This document shows, piece by piece, positions 7,159 through 12,795 of a DNA stretch of 12,795 nt (the stretch's first letter is position 1; the number at the start of each line of letters is the position of its first letter). A program made the position numbers and the translations under genes. Below the pieces are notes generated by a model that was given only the letters and a program-made list of their open reading frames with translations, searched no databases and was not told where the DNA came from. This DNA comes from Alphaproteobacteria bacterium (GTDB lineage Bacteria > Pseudomonadota > Alphaproteobacteria > GCA-2731375): positions 1 through 12,795 of the forward strand of contig JANQKO010000146.1 of the NCBI GenBank assembly GCA_028281075.1. The letters are read 5' to 3'.

Positions 7159-7617
7159 ATGAACCTCGCCGTCTTGAAGGAAACCGAGCTGGCGATGCCG
7201 ACCGACAAGGAGTCCGCGCTTGCGGCTGAGACTGGCCGCCAGATTGCCTCCGTCATCAGCAGCGCGGAGACGGTGCCAGCGCATTTTGGCCCAAAGGGTG
7301 CCGTGAACGTCGAGTTACCGGTTACTGCGGTGCGACTGCTCCTCGATATCCTGGAGCAGATGGCGCGTGGCAATGCGGTAACGCTGATGCCCGTGCATGC
7401 TGAGCTGACAACGCAGCAGGCGGCCGATCTTCTTAGTGTATCGCGGACGCATCTTGTTCAACTCCTCGACGAGGAGAAGATCCCGCACCGGAAGGTCGGC
7501 ACTCACCGGCGCGTGCGTGCCGAGGATGTTCTTGCCTACCGGCGAGAGTCCGAACGTGCACGACGTAAGGCGCTCGACGAGCTAACTGATCTTGATCAAG
7601 AGCTTGACCTTCAATAG
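7159..7617 (+). CDS. Excisionase-type HTH antitoxin (VapB-like)
   Basis: The protein has 152 residues. A C-terminal MerR/excisionase-type helix-turn-helix spans about 83-128: LTTQQAADLLSVSRTHLVQLL, then the basic wing HRKVGTHRRVRAEDVLAYR. The N-terminal half (1-80) is an amphipathic region without a recognised fold, and the charged tail (129-152) is a plausible toxin-binding segment. Paired directly with a PIN-domain gene three bases downstream, it is best read as the antitoxin and autorepressor of a type II module. The pair resembles the M. tuberculosis VapB50/VapC50 arrangement, in which the antitoxin is excisionase-like (recalled, not searched). ATG 7159 is chosen over the longer open frame because GGGAGA (7147-7152) is well spaced and the upstream part encodes only the 9-bp repeats and dispersed repeat. 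Confidence 0.85.
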   Translation: MNLAVLKETELAMPTDKESALAAETGRQIASVISSAETVPAHFGPKGAVNVELPVTAVRLLLDILEQMARGNAVTLMPVHAELTTQQAADLLSVSRTHLVQLLDEEKIPHRKVGTHRRVRAEDVLAYRRESERARRKALDELTDLDQELDLQ

Positions 7618-7620
7618 CGC

Positions 7621-8190
7621 ATGGACCGGTTCACTGCGTTTCTGGATGCCAACGTCATCTACCCCGCTGGTCTTCGAGACATTCTTCTCCGGCTCGCCGA
7701 TCGCAACCTCTATCGCCCCCGCTGGAGCGCGATGATCCATGAAGAGTGGATTCGGAACGTATTGAAGGACCGGCCCGGTTTGAGCGTCGATCAACTCCAG
7801 CGAACCCGGAATATTATGGACCGTCATTTTCCAGATGCATTGGTGGTGGGATTCGAACCGCTCATCGAAAGCCTGAGCCTACCAGATCCAAGCGACCGGC
7901 ATGTTCTGGCAGCCGCTATCAGAGGACGGGCCGATGTGATCATTACGCAGAATTTGAAGGACTTCCCCCATGAGCGCCTCGATCCCTACGAGATTGAAGC
8001 TCGGCACCCGGACGATTTTGCCTTGGGGCTCTTTGACCTTTATCCGGGTGCCGCGCTCGGAGCGGTCCGAGATCACCGGGCCGCGCTGGTACGCGCGCCG
8101 AGGTCCGCCGAGGAACATTTAGGCGCCTACGAAAGGATGGGGATGACAAAGTTTGCTTCGGCGCTTCGGGCTTACGCAGGTATCCTTTAG
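7621..8190 (+). CDS. PIN-domain ribonuclease toxin (VapC-like, PIN_3 type)
   Basis: The protein has 189 residues. The acidic PIN active-site set is visible: D9 in FLDANV, E41/E42 in HEEW, D89 and D92 in LPDPSDRHVLAAA, and N111 with D114 in TQNLKDFP. PIN toxins of this type are Mg2+-dependent ribonucleases that cleave RNA (often tRNA or rRNA) and halt growth when the antitoxin is degraded. The C-terminal third (about 130-189) goes beyond the minimal PIN fold and includes an HLGAYERMGMTKFASALR helix-rich end, as seen in PIN_3 proteins. The ATG lies three bases after the antitoxin stop, so the two are translationally coupled. Codon use resembles the antitoxin and differs from the chromosomal neighbours. 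All key acidic residues are intact, so the toxin is predicted to be active. Confidence 0.87.
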   Translation: MDRFTAFLDANVIYPAGLRDILLRLADRNLYRPRWSAMIHEEWIRNVLKDRPGLSVDQLQRTRNIMDRHFPDALVVGFEPLIESLSLPDPSDRHVLAAAIRGRADVIITQNLKDFPHERLDPYEIEARHPDDFALGLFDLYPGAALGAVRDHRAALVRAPRSAEEHLGAYERMGMTKFASALRAYAGIL

Positions 8191-8508
8191 CTACGATGAT
8201 TTCATCGCAGTCGATGTCCTTCTGCCTATGGTCAACGAGCAGCCGATAGAGAGTGGTTTCGCCAGACCGAGAAAGCACTGCACTTCGACACACCGCAACG
8301 TCCCTACTTAGGGAAAATGTCAAACGCCCCTTCAATCAATACTGCACCGCTATAGGGCATACGGATCGCGCTATAGAAAGCTGGGTTATCGATGTGCCAA
8401 CACAGATCGAGTGCGTCGGCCTGACTGGAGTTGCCCCCTTTGCGCAAACCCCTAAATGTCCACGAAAGCGGGGCAACTCCATCCGGGGGTTCGCCCAGAT
8501 CCAAGTGC
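8191..8508. other. Intergenic tail of the insert, no convincing gene
   Basis: Between the toxin and the right-end repeat there is no frame with a credible ribosome-binding site or protein-like composition. Short open frames exist on both strands (8253-8534 plus, 8304-8504 minus) but run through inverted repeats and the dispersed repeat. Base composition matches the toxin-antitoxin genes rather than the chromosomal flanks. It may be remnant mobile DNA. The minus-strand translation near 8210-8335 contains an ETTLYRLL stretch that recalls a recombinase helix-turn-helix, but this is too short to call. Confidence 0.5.
8426..8481. repeat. 12-bp inverted repeat, internal copies of the insert-end motif
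   Basis: TGGAGTTGCCCC (8426-8437) is exactly complementary to GGGGCAACTCCA (8470-8481). Read in one orientation, both arms are variants of the motif CAAAGCGGGCAACT, which also forms the inner ends of the insert at 7027-7040 and 8509-8522. Four copies of this 14-15-base motif therefore exist, three of them within 100 bases. The 32 bases between the arms contain nothing recognised. Confidence 0.7.
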
Positions 8509-8556
8509 AGTTGCCCGCTTTGGTGACTGCGTGAGGGAGCGGGCCGGCAAAGGTCG
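8509..8556. repeat. Dispersed repeat copy 3, right end of the insert
   Basis: AGTTGCCCGCTTTG (8509-8522) followed by TGAGGGAGCGGGCCGGCAA (8532-8550) is the inverted counterpart of 6999-7040. The outer part matches the palindrome arm at 1061-1082 apart from single changes. It ends 15 bases before the stop codon of the minus-strand transporter gene. Here the GGCCCATTTT hairpin found beside the other two copies is missing. Confidence 0.75.
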
Positions 8557-8570
8557 TCTCAAACGGAGCT

Positions 8571-9125
8571 TCAGCGCGCGGCGGCGGGACTCGGGGCGAT
8601 CCAGCGCATGGCGGCGCGGAACGGCAGCAGCAGGGCCGCGGCCATCAGCAGCTTGGCGGCGAAATCGCCCAGCGCCCAGGTCTGCCAGGGCAGGCCGGTA
8701 TAGGCGAAGGCGAGGCTGAAGAAGAGCGCCGTGTCGACGGCCGAGCCAAGCAGCGAGGAGGCCAGCGGCGCCTGCCACCAGGCGGCCTTGCGCAGCCGGT
8801 CGAAGACGAAAACGTCGAGCAACTGCGCGATCAGGAAGGCCGTCCCCGACGCGACCGCGACCCGCCAGCCGGCCGCGGCCACCGACAGCACGACGGCGAG
8901 CGCGAAGCCGACATAGACCACGTTGCGCGTCGCCGCCGCGCCGAAGCGGCGGTTCGTCAGGTCCGTGACCAGAAAGGCGACGGGATAGGTGAACGCGCCC
9001 CAGGTCAGCCAGTCGGCGAGCCCGAACGGCGTGAACGGGACCTGCACGGCCACGTTCGAGACGACGATCACGCAGATCATCGCCACGACCGGCAGCACCA
9101 GCGGCCGGATGCCCGGATTGTTCAT
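8571..9125 (-). CDS. yhhQ: Queuosine precursor transporter, YhhQ/VUT (DUF165) family
   Basis: This 184-residue hydrophobic protein has about six predicted membrane helices. It carries the family signatures VVSNVAVQVPF near the N terminus, GAFTYPVAFLVTDLTNRRFG (about 43-62), SGTAFLIAQLLDVFVFDRLR (about 93-112), SLLGSAVDTALFFSLAF and ALGDFAAKLL. E. coli YhhQ takes up the queuosine precursors preQ0 and preQ1 across the inner membrane for tRNA modification. The ATG at 9125 has GGGGA five bases upstream. The gene starts 31 bases after the rpmB stop on the same strand, so the two are probably co-transcribed, putting a tRNA-modification salvage gene with a ribosomal-protein gene. Its 3' end abuts repeat copy 3. 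No preQ1 riboswitch is visible before it. Confidence 0.9.
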   Translation of the reverse strand: MNNPGIRPLVLPVVAMICVIVVSNVAVQVPFTPFGLADWLTWGAFTYPVAFLVTDLTNRRFGAAATRNVVYVGFALAVVLSVAAAGWRVAVASGTAFLIAQLLDVFVFDRLRKAAWWQAPLASSLLGSAVDTALFFSLAFAYTGLPWQTWALGDFAAKLLMAAALLLPFRAAMRWIAPSPAAAR

Positions 9126-9156
9126 GTCTGTCCCCGGTGGCGGCGGGACGCCGTGC

Positions 9157-9456
9157 CTAGGCGGTCGCGGTCTGTCCGGCCCGGGCCTTGGCGATATCGC
9201 GTTTCAGGCGCCGCGCCTTCAGCGACAGGTCCGTGTCCCGCGCCTTCAGCAGGAAATTGTCGAGGCCGCCGTTATGCTCGACCGAGCGGAGCGCCGCGGT
9301 CGACACCTTGAAGCGGACCGTGCGGCCCAAGGTGTCGGACTGCAGCGTCTTATCCTGCACGTTCGGCAGGAACCGCCGCCGGGTCCTGTTGTTGGCGTGG
9401 CTGACGTTATTGCCGGCCTGCACCGCCTTGCCCGTAAGTTCACAACGTCGCGCCAT
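9157..9456 (-). CDS. rpmB: 50S ribosomal protein L28
   Basis: The 99-residue basic protein starts MARRCELTGKAVQAGNNVSHANNRTRRRF, the diagnostic N-terminal half of bL28, and continues with LPNVQDKTLQSDTLGRTVRFKVSTAALRSVEHNGGLDNFLL. Length and C-terminal tail fit the alphaproteobacterial form, which is longer than the E. coli protein of about 78 residues. L28 is a structural part of the large ribosomal subunit. Here it stands without rpmG, as is usual in alphaproteobacteria. The upstream region (9457-9596) is shared with the divergent SnoaL-like gene and must hold its promoter; no consensus match there was strong enough to list. Confidence 0.97.
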   Translation of the reverse strand: MARRCELTGKAVQAGNNVSHANNRTRRRFLPNVQDKTLQSDTLGRTVRFKVSTAALRSVEHNGGLDNFLLKARDTDLSLKARRLKRDIAKARAGQTATA

Positions 9457-9596
9457 TGCCCTGATCCGGTGAAATCTGAAAAAATGATGGTTAACGCGGT
9501 CGCCAGGCGCGCCCGCGGGCGCCGGATAGGCAACGGCTCCGCTGTTTACGGCAAGCGGCCGACAGCGTCAAGACACCAGAACGGGAGAACACGCGC

Positions 9597-10067
9597 ATGG
9601 ATTTCCAAAGCCTGCTGTCGGCCTTCTGCGCCGCCGTCGAGGCGGGGGACGGCGACGCGCTCGCCGCGACATTCACCCCCGACGGTGTCTATGACGACGT
9701 CTTCTACGGCGAGTTCGCCGGCCGGGACGCCATCAGCGACATGCTGACCAGCTATTTCCACCGCGACGGCCGGGACTTCCGCTGGCGCATGATCGACCCG
9801 GTCAGCGACGGCGAGACCGGCTATGCCCGCTGGGCCTTCAGCTTCACCGGCAGGGTCGGTCCCGGCGAGGGCCGGCGCATCTTCATGGACGGCGTCGGCC
9901 TGTTCAGGCTGCGCGACGGCCTGATCGCCCGCTACGAGGATATCGCCAAGGCCGGCGAGGCGTTCGTGCAGCTCGGCCATACGCCGGACAAGGTCCACCG
10001 CCTGCTGGGCCGCATGGCGGACCGGCAGCGCGCGACGCCGGCGGCGCGATCGGTGCTGGAAATTTGA
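9597..10067 (+). CDS. SnoaL/NTF2-like domain protein
   Basis: The protein has 156 residues. A single NTF2-like cone fold is suggested by the opening helix MDFQSLLSAFCAAVEAGDGDALAATFTPDGVYDD, the short YGEFAGRDAISDML element, and the late strands RRIFMDGVGLFRLRDGLIARYEDI. Members of this superfamily act as small-molecule isomerases, cyclases or binding proteins; the sequence alone does not give a substrate. No signal peptide is present, so it is probably cytoplasmic. GGGAG lies nine bases before the ATG. It diverges from rpmB. The short tail after about 130 is basic and not conserved in appearance. Confidence 0.8.
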   Translation: MDFQSLLSAFCAAVEAGDGDALAATFTPDGVYDDVFYGEFAGRDAISDMLTSYFHRDGRDFRWRMIDPVSDGETGYARWAFSFTGRVGPGEGRRIFMDGVGLFRLRDGLIARYEDIAKAGEAFVQLGHTPDKVHRLLGRMADRQRATPAARSVLEI

Positions 10068-10073
10068 GTTTGC

Positions 10074-10087
10074 GTCGCGCGCGCGAC
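10074..10087. repeat. 14-bp perfect palindrome
   Basis: GTCGCGCGCGCGAC lies six bases after the stop of the SnoaL-like gene. No T-tract follows, so it is not a typical intrinsic terminator. It may be chance in GC-rich DNA. Confidence 0.3.
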
Positions 10088-10176
10088 AGACGTTATGACA
10101 AGGTCATGCGCCGAACCGGTCAAATCACCGGCCCGACCCTTGACCCCGGCGGCAATTGAACGACGTTAGCGAAGTC

Positions 10177-11022
10177 ATGCGACACCTTCTCCGTTCGGCC
10201 GCGATCGCGGCGCTGGTCGCCCTCCCCGCCGCCGGGCAGGCGGCCGACAAGCCGTTGCTGCTGGATCTGCGGATCGACCTCTATGCCGCCGGGCTGCACG
10301 CCATGGCCATGGACATCTCGGCCCGGCTGGACGGCGAACGCTACCGCATCAACGCCAACGCCCGCACCCAGGGCATGGCCGACCTGATCGCGCAATGGCG
10401 GTCGGACAGCAGCTCGGCAGGCGTCATCGAGGATGGCCGCGTCAAGCCCGCCTGGCACCGCCAGGACGGCCGCTGGCGGTTCAACGAGCGCCTGACCCGC
10501 CTCTATTACGACCGCGACGGCGACGTGAAGGCCAACATCACGCCGCCACCCGACGACGACGGCCGCGAGCCGGTGCCGCCGGCCCTGCGCATGGGCACGC
10601 TGGATGTCCTCTCGGCGACCCTCACGGGCGTGGTGCTGCGACGGACCGAGGATTACTGCAACCGCGCCGTGCCGATCTTCGACGGCCGGCGGCGTTACGA
10701 CCTGCGCCTGTCGGCGGTCGGCGAGGACCTGCTGCCGCCCAGCGAGCTGTCGGATTTCGCCGGACGCGCGCTGAAATGCGAGGTCTCGGTCGAGCGGGTC
10801 GCCGGTTTCAAGGCCTCCCGGGACGACGCGGACGACGCGGATGACGCGCGCCGGGACGAACGGCCGCCGACCTACCTCTGGGTCGCGCATCTGCCGGATG
10901 CCGGCATCGTCGTGCCGGTTCGCCTGGAAGCGGCCTCGAAGTACGGCAAGGCGGTGGCGCATCTCACGACCGTGCGGACCCGCCGGGACGACGCGCGACA
11001 GGCCGCGGCAGGCCCGCGCTGA
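10177..11022 (+). CDS. Secreted DUF3108 domain protein
   Basis: The protein has 281 residues from the ATG at 10177. A Sec signal peptide (MRHLLRSAAIAALVALPAAGQA) with likely cleavage near residue 22 supports this start; the open frame runs seven codons further, to a TTG at 10156. The mature part matches DUF3108: an opening strand pair LLLDLRIDLYAAGLHAMAMDISARLDGERY, the late DYCNRAVPIFDGRRRYDLRL (C161) and RALKCEVSVERVAG (C201), then the closing PTYLWVAHLPDAGIVVPVRLEA. The two cysteines could form a disulfide in the periplasm. An acidic Asp/Ala repeat (about 216-224, DDADDADDA) interrupts the domain and comes from 9-bp tandem DNA. Function is unknown. From memory it is a common neighbour of rpmB in alphaproteobacteria. 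Confidence 0.87.
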   Translation: MRHLLRSAAIAALVALPAAGQAADKPLLLDLRIDLYAAGLHAMAMDISARLDGERYRINANARTQGMADLIAQWRSDSSSAGVIEDGRVKPAWHRQDGRWRFNERLTRLYYDRDGDVKANITPPPDDDGREPVPPALRMGTLDVLSATLTGVVLRRTEDYCNRAVPIFDGRRRYDLRLSAVGEDLLPPSELSDFAGRALKCEVSVERVAGFKASRDDADDADDARRDERPPTYLWVAHLPDAGIVVPVRLEAASKYGKAVAHLTTVRTRRDDARQAAAGPR

Positions 11023-11059
11023 CGCCCGACGCGGACCACCCCGCGCCGCGTCACGAGCG

Positions 11060-11088
11060 ACGACAAGCCGGTTTTCCGACAATATGAT
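11060..11088 (+). promoter_or_regulatory. Candidate promoter for the ferritin-like gene
   Basis: ACGACA (11060-11065), 17 bases, then TATGAT (11083-11088) is the best sigma-70-like match upstream of the gene at 11176. It would give a leader of roughly 80 bases. The -10 is good and the -35 weak. Confidence 0.3.
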
Positions 11089-11089
11089 C

Positions 11090-11116
11090 CGAACGCGGCC
11101 TTCGCCGCCGCGTTCG
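11090..11116. terminator. 9-bp hairpin between the DUF3108 and ferritin-like genes
   Basis: CGAACGCGG (11090-11098) pairs with CCGCGTTCG (11108-11116) around a 9-base loop. No T-run follows. It could slow transcription out of the DUF3108 gene or form part of the next gene's leader; the sequence does not decide. Confidence 0.3.
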
Positions 11117-11175
11117 GCGCCCGCATCGGCGCCGGTATGCGTCTGGTACCCGATATTCAGCGAGGAGGGCAGTCA

Positions 11176-11778
11176 GTGACCAAGACAATGAGGATGGACA
11201 TGACCGACGAGACCTGGTCCCGTCGTGCGATATTGAGCGGCGCCGGGAAAGCCGCGCTGTCGGCGACCGCGGTGGCGATGATCGTCGGCTGCGAGAGCAT
11301 TGCCCGGTCGGACAAGCCGGCCGATCCGGCGGCCGACGTGGCGATTCTGAACACCGCGCTCGGTCTCGAGCACGAGGCCATTGCCGCCTACCAGCTCGGC
11401 GCCGAAAGTGGCCTGCTCCGGCCCGAGGTCCTGCCCGTGGCAGTCCTGTTCCAAAGCCATCACAAGCAGCACGCCGACGCGCTGACCAACGCGATCACCA
11501 AGTTCGGCGGCGCGCCGACGGCGCCGCAGACGCTGGCGCAATACGCCGAAAAACTGAAGGCCGGCACGCTGGCATCACAGACCGACGTGCTGAGCCTGGC
11601 CGCGACGCTGGAAAAGCAGGCGGCCGACATCTACCTGAGCGTGATCCCGTCGTTCAACGACCGCAGCCTGGCGCAGGCCGCCGGCCGCCTGGCGGCGGAC
11701 GAGACCATGCACTGGACGGCGCTCAGCGCCGCGCTCGGCCGTGACCTGCCGAAGGACGCGCTGACCTTCGGCGCCTGA
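11176..11778 (+). CDS. Ferritin-like domain Tat lipoprotein
   Basis: The protein has 200 residues from the GTG at 11176. That start has AGGAGGG (11163-11169) six bases upstream; the open frame extends to 11137 without support. R16-R17 in WSRRAIL, a hydrophobic stretch, and I36-V37-G38-C39 make a combined Tat signal and lipobox, so a folded protein is predicted to be exported and lipid-anchored at C39. Residues about 55-190 form a four-helix ferritin-like domain with possible diiron ligands in the usual spacing: E65/E67 in LEHEAIAAY, H96 and H99 in HHKQH, E145 in LEKQAADIY, and E176/H179 in DETMHW. It resembles Ferritin_2/DUF4439-type proteins. Metal binding and reaction are unproven. Tat export fits a cofactor loaded in the cytoplasm. 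Confidence 0.82.
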   Translation: MTKTMRMDMTDETWSRRAILSGAGKAALSATAVAMIVGCESIARSDKPADPAADVAILNTALGLEHEAIAAYQLGAESGLLRPEVLPVAVLFQSHHKQHADALTNAITKFGGAPTAPQTLAQYAEKLKAGTLASQTDVLSLAATLEKQAADIYLSVIPSFNDRSLAQAAGRLAADETMHWTALSAALGRDLPKDALTFGA

Positions 11779-11838
11779 CCGAACATCGCCGCGCGTCGCG
11801 CCGGCCTGGCGCGCGGCGCGCGGCGGGCGCGTCTCCAA

Positions 11839-12013
11839 CAGGCTGCTGAAAACGTCGCGATATCGGTGCCAGCATGCTTCGAGACGACGCTTCGCGTCTC
11901 CTCAGCATAAGGATAAGCTATTGAATTCAAAAGATTCCTCATCCTGAGGAAGCCCCGATAGGGGCTGTCTCGAAGGATGGTCAGCCGCGATATCGGATCA
12001 TTTCGGCAGCCTG
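11839..12013. repeat. About 175-bp nested fold-back intergenic repeat
   Basis: CAGGCTGC (11839-11846) is mirrored by GCAGCCTG (12006-12013). Inside, CGCGATATCGG occurs near both ends (about 11856 and 11987), and CTTCGAGA near 11877 is mirrored by TCTCGAAG near 11968. Each half has its own hairpin: GACGC-TTC-GCGTC at 11886-11898 and AGCCCC-GATA-GGGGCT at 11951-11966. CTTCGAGAC...CTCAGGATGAGG-type intergenic repeats are, from memory, common in alphaproteobacterial genomes. It fills the gap between two convergent genes and may serve as a bidirectional terminator. The stretch before it (11779-11838) is only GC-rich. Confidence 0.75.
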
Positions 12014-12020
12014 CCAACCC

Positions 12021-12788
12021 TTAGTCCTTCTGGCTTTCGACGATCTGCTTGAAGAAGATGTAGCAACGGCCGACACGGCTGCGGATCAGGCTTTCGCGCA
12101 CCAGGTGGTCGATGTCGACCTTGCGCGCTTCCTCGATCAGGGCGCCGAACTGCATGGCGAAATGCAGGATGCTGACGCCGGCCGGCGATTCCGCCTCCAG
12201 GGCCTCGCGAAACCGGGTCTCGACCGCCACGTATTGCGCCGAATCGCCGATGAACCGGCAGCGGTAGCGCCGGTCGACCTCGCCGCCGTTCTTGTCCTGC
12301 TCGATCCAGAGGCTGTTGACGAAGGCGTCATCGAATTCGGGCACGCCGTCCTCGATACTGTCGAGCAGGTAGTCGAGATCGTCGAACACCACGTCGACCA
12401 CCCGCATCAGGGTTTCGCGGCGCGCCTGCACTTCCTGATCGCGGATCACGGCGGCCTGGATCTTGGTGTTGTCCAGCACCGGCTTCAGATCGGCCGCCTG
12501 CCTGGCCAGCGTCTCGGTGTTTTCCTTGATCCGGTCGCTGTAGTTCAGCAGCTCGTTCTGCTGCTGTTGCAGCAGTTGCCGGCTGTGGGCCAGCTCCTGG
12601 CCCTGCTGGATGTAGCCGATGACCAGCCACAGAAACACCAGCGGCGCGAACAGGCCGACCGAGAAATTGGCATAATCCGCCGCCGACCAGGACATGAAAC
12701 CCGGCAGGCCGATCTCGAACACCACATAGGCGGCGCCGGCCGCCAGCCAGACCAGCGTCAGGCCCAGGCCGAAGACGCGCTTAAGCAT
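12021..12788 (-). CDS. Two-helix membrane protein with coiled coil, function unknown
   Basis: The protein has 255 residues; I do not recognise the family with confidence. Two membrane helices are seen at about 5-24 and 42-60. A Gln/Leu/Glu-rich coiled coil (about 61-125, with HSRQLLQQQQNELLNYSDRI) follows, then a soluble C-terminal domain (about 126-255) with an acidic patch VFDDLDYLLDSIEDGVPEFDD and no catalytic motif. By the positive-inside tendency the coiled coil is probably cytoplasmic. Only seven bases upstream of the ATG are present, so promoter and operon context are outside the window. Its stop lies eight bases beyond the fold-back repeat. The layout suggests a scaffold, sensor or phage-defence-like membrane anchor, but nothing in the sequence proves one. 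Confidence 0.75.
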   Translation of the reverse strand: MLKRVFGLGLTLVWLAAGAAYVVFEIGLPGFMSWSAADYANFSVGLFAPLVFLWLVIGYIQQGQELAHSRQLLQQQQNELLNYSDRIKENTETLARQAADLKPVLDNTKIQAAVIRDQEVQARRETLMRVVDVVFDDLDYLLDSIEDGVPEFDDAFVNSLWIEQDKNGGEVDRRYRCRFIGDSAQYVAVETRFREALEAESPAGVSILHFAMQFGALIEEARKVDIDHLVRESLIRSRVGRCYIFFKQIVESQKD

Positions 12789-12795
12789 GGCCGTC

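Larger units (their letters stand above)
6999..8550 (+). mobile_element. Putative non-autonomous element carrying a toxin-antitoxin pair
   Basis: The segment is bounded by 42-bp inverted repeats (6999-7040 and 8509-8550; mismatches at five positions, no gaps). Inside are a two-gene HTH/PIN module, A/T-rich leader DNA, and codon use with many A/T third positions, unlike the strongly G/C-ending codons on both sides. No transposase or recombinase is visible, so an element of this kind would move only with help, or may be immobile now. No clear target-site duplication is seen. The alternative is that two inverted copies of a chromosomal repeat happen to flank a horizontally acquired module. Confidence 0.4.

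Noticed and set aside
8210..8335. Possible recombinase remnant (minus-strand ETTLYRLL stretch)
   Set aside because: Too short, frame-inconsistent with resolvase families, and no catalytic region nearby.
10816..10850. CRISPR-like or regulatory tandem repeat in the DUF3108 gene
   Set aside because: It is a 9-bp coding repeat giving Asp/Ala residues, in frame and without spacers; simple low-complexity sequence.

Overview
The window looks like chromosomal DNA of a high-GC alphaproteobacterium, probably Rhodospirillales-like. The evidence is an alphaproteobacterial BolA, a J-domain protein with an N-terminal CDHPGC/FCLDH motif beside cobS-cobT of the aerobic cobalamin pathway, an rpmB of alphaproteobacterial type and a DUF3108 protein. 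From memory, cobST, a phytase-like esterase, rpmB and DUF3108 often lie near each other in this group. The taxonomic placement is inference; no rRNA is present.

Layout. At 1-993 is the 3' part of a CNNM/CBS/CorC (HlyC/CorC) membrane protein. It converges on bolA (1139-1417, minus) across a perfect 36-bp-arm palindrome and a second hairpin. The J-domain gene (1520-2101) diverges from bolA and is followed by cobS (2165-3169) and cobT (3189-5084). These are the AAA+ and vWA chaperone subunits of aerobic cobaltochelatase; the catalytic CobN is not in the window. A dienelactone-hydrolase-type protein with a Tat-like signal (5107-5871, minus) converges on cobT and diverges from a secreted phytase-like esterase (5957-6958).

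From about 6999 to 8550 lies an accessory insert. It has more A/T, looser codon use, an excisionase-type HTH antitoxin and a PIN-domain toxin. It is bracketed by 42-bp imperfect inverted repeats (37 of 42 identical). The outer part of these repeats is the same repeat that forms the palindrome at 999-1085. No transposase is visible. The antitoxin promoter region carries four tandem 9-bp repeats that probably serve as an autoregulatory operator. This insert is the most unusual part of the window.

Beyond the insert, rpmB and a YhhQ/VUT-type queuosine-precursor transporter form a minus-strand pair (9456 down to 8571). They are followed on the plus strand by a SnoaL/NTF2-like protein (9597-10067), a secreted DUF3108 protein (10177-11022) and a ferritin-like protein with combined Tat and lipobox signals (11176-11778). 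A fold-back intergenic repeat (11839-12013) separates this from a minus-strand two-helix, coiled-coil membrane protein of unknown function (12021-12788). Start codons were chosen from Shine-Dalgarno spacing, signal peptides or family fit, and differ from the longest open frame for several genes.
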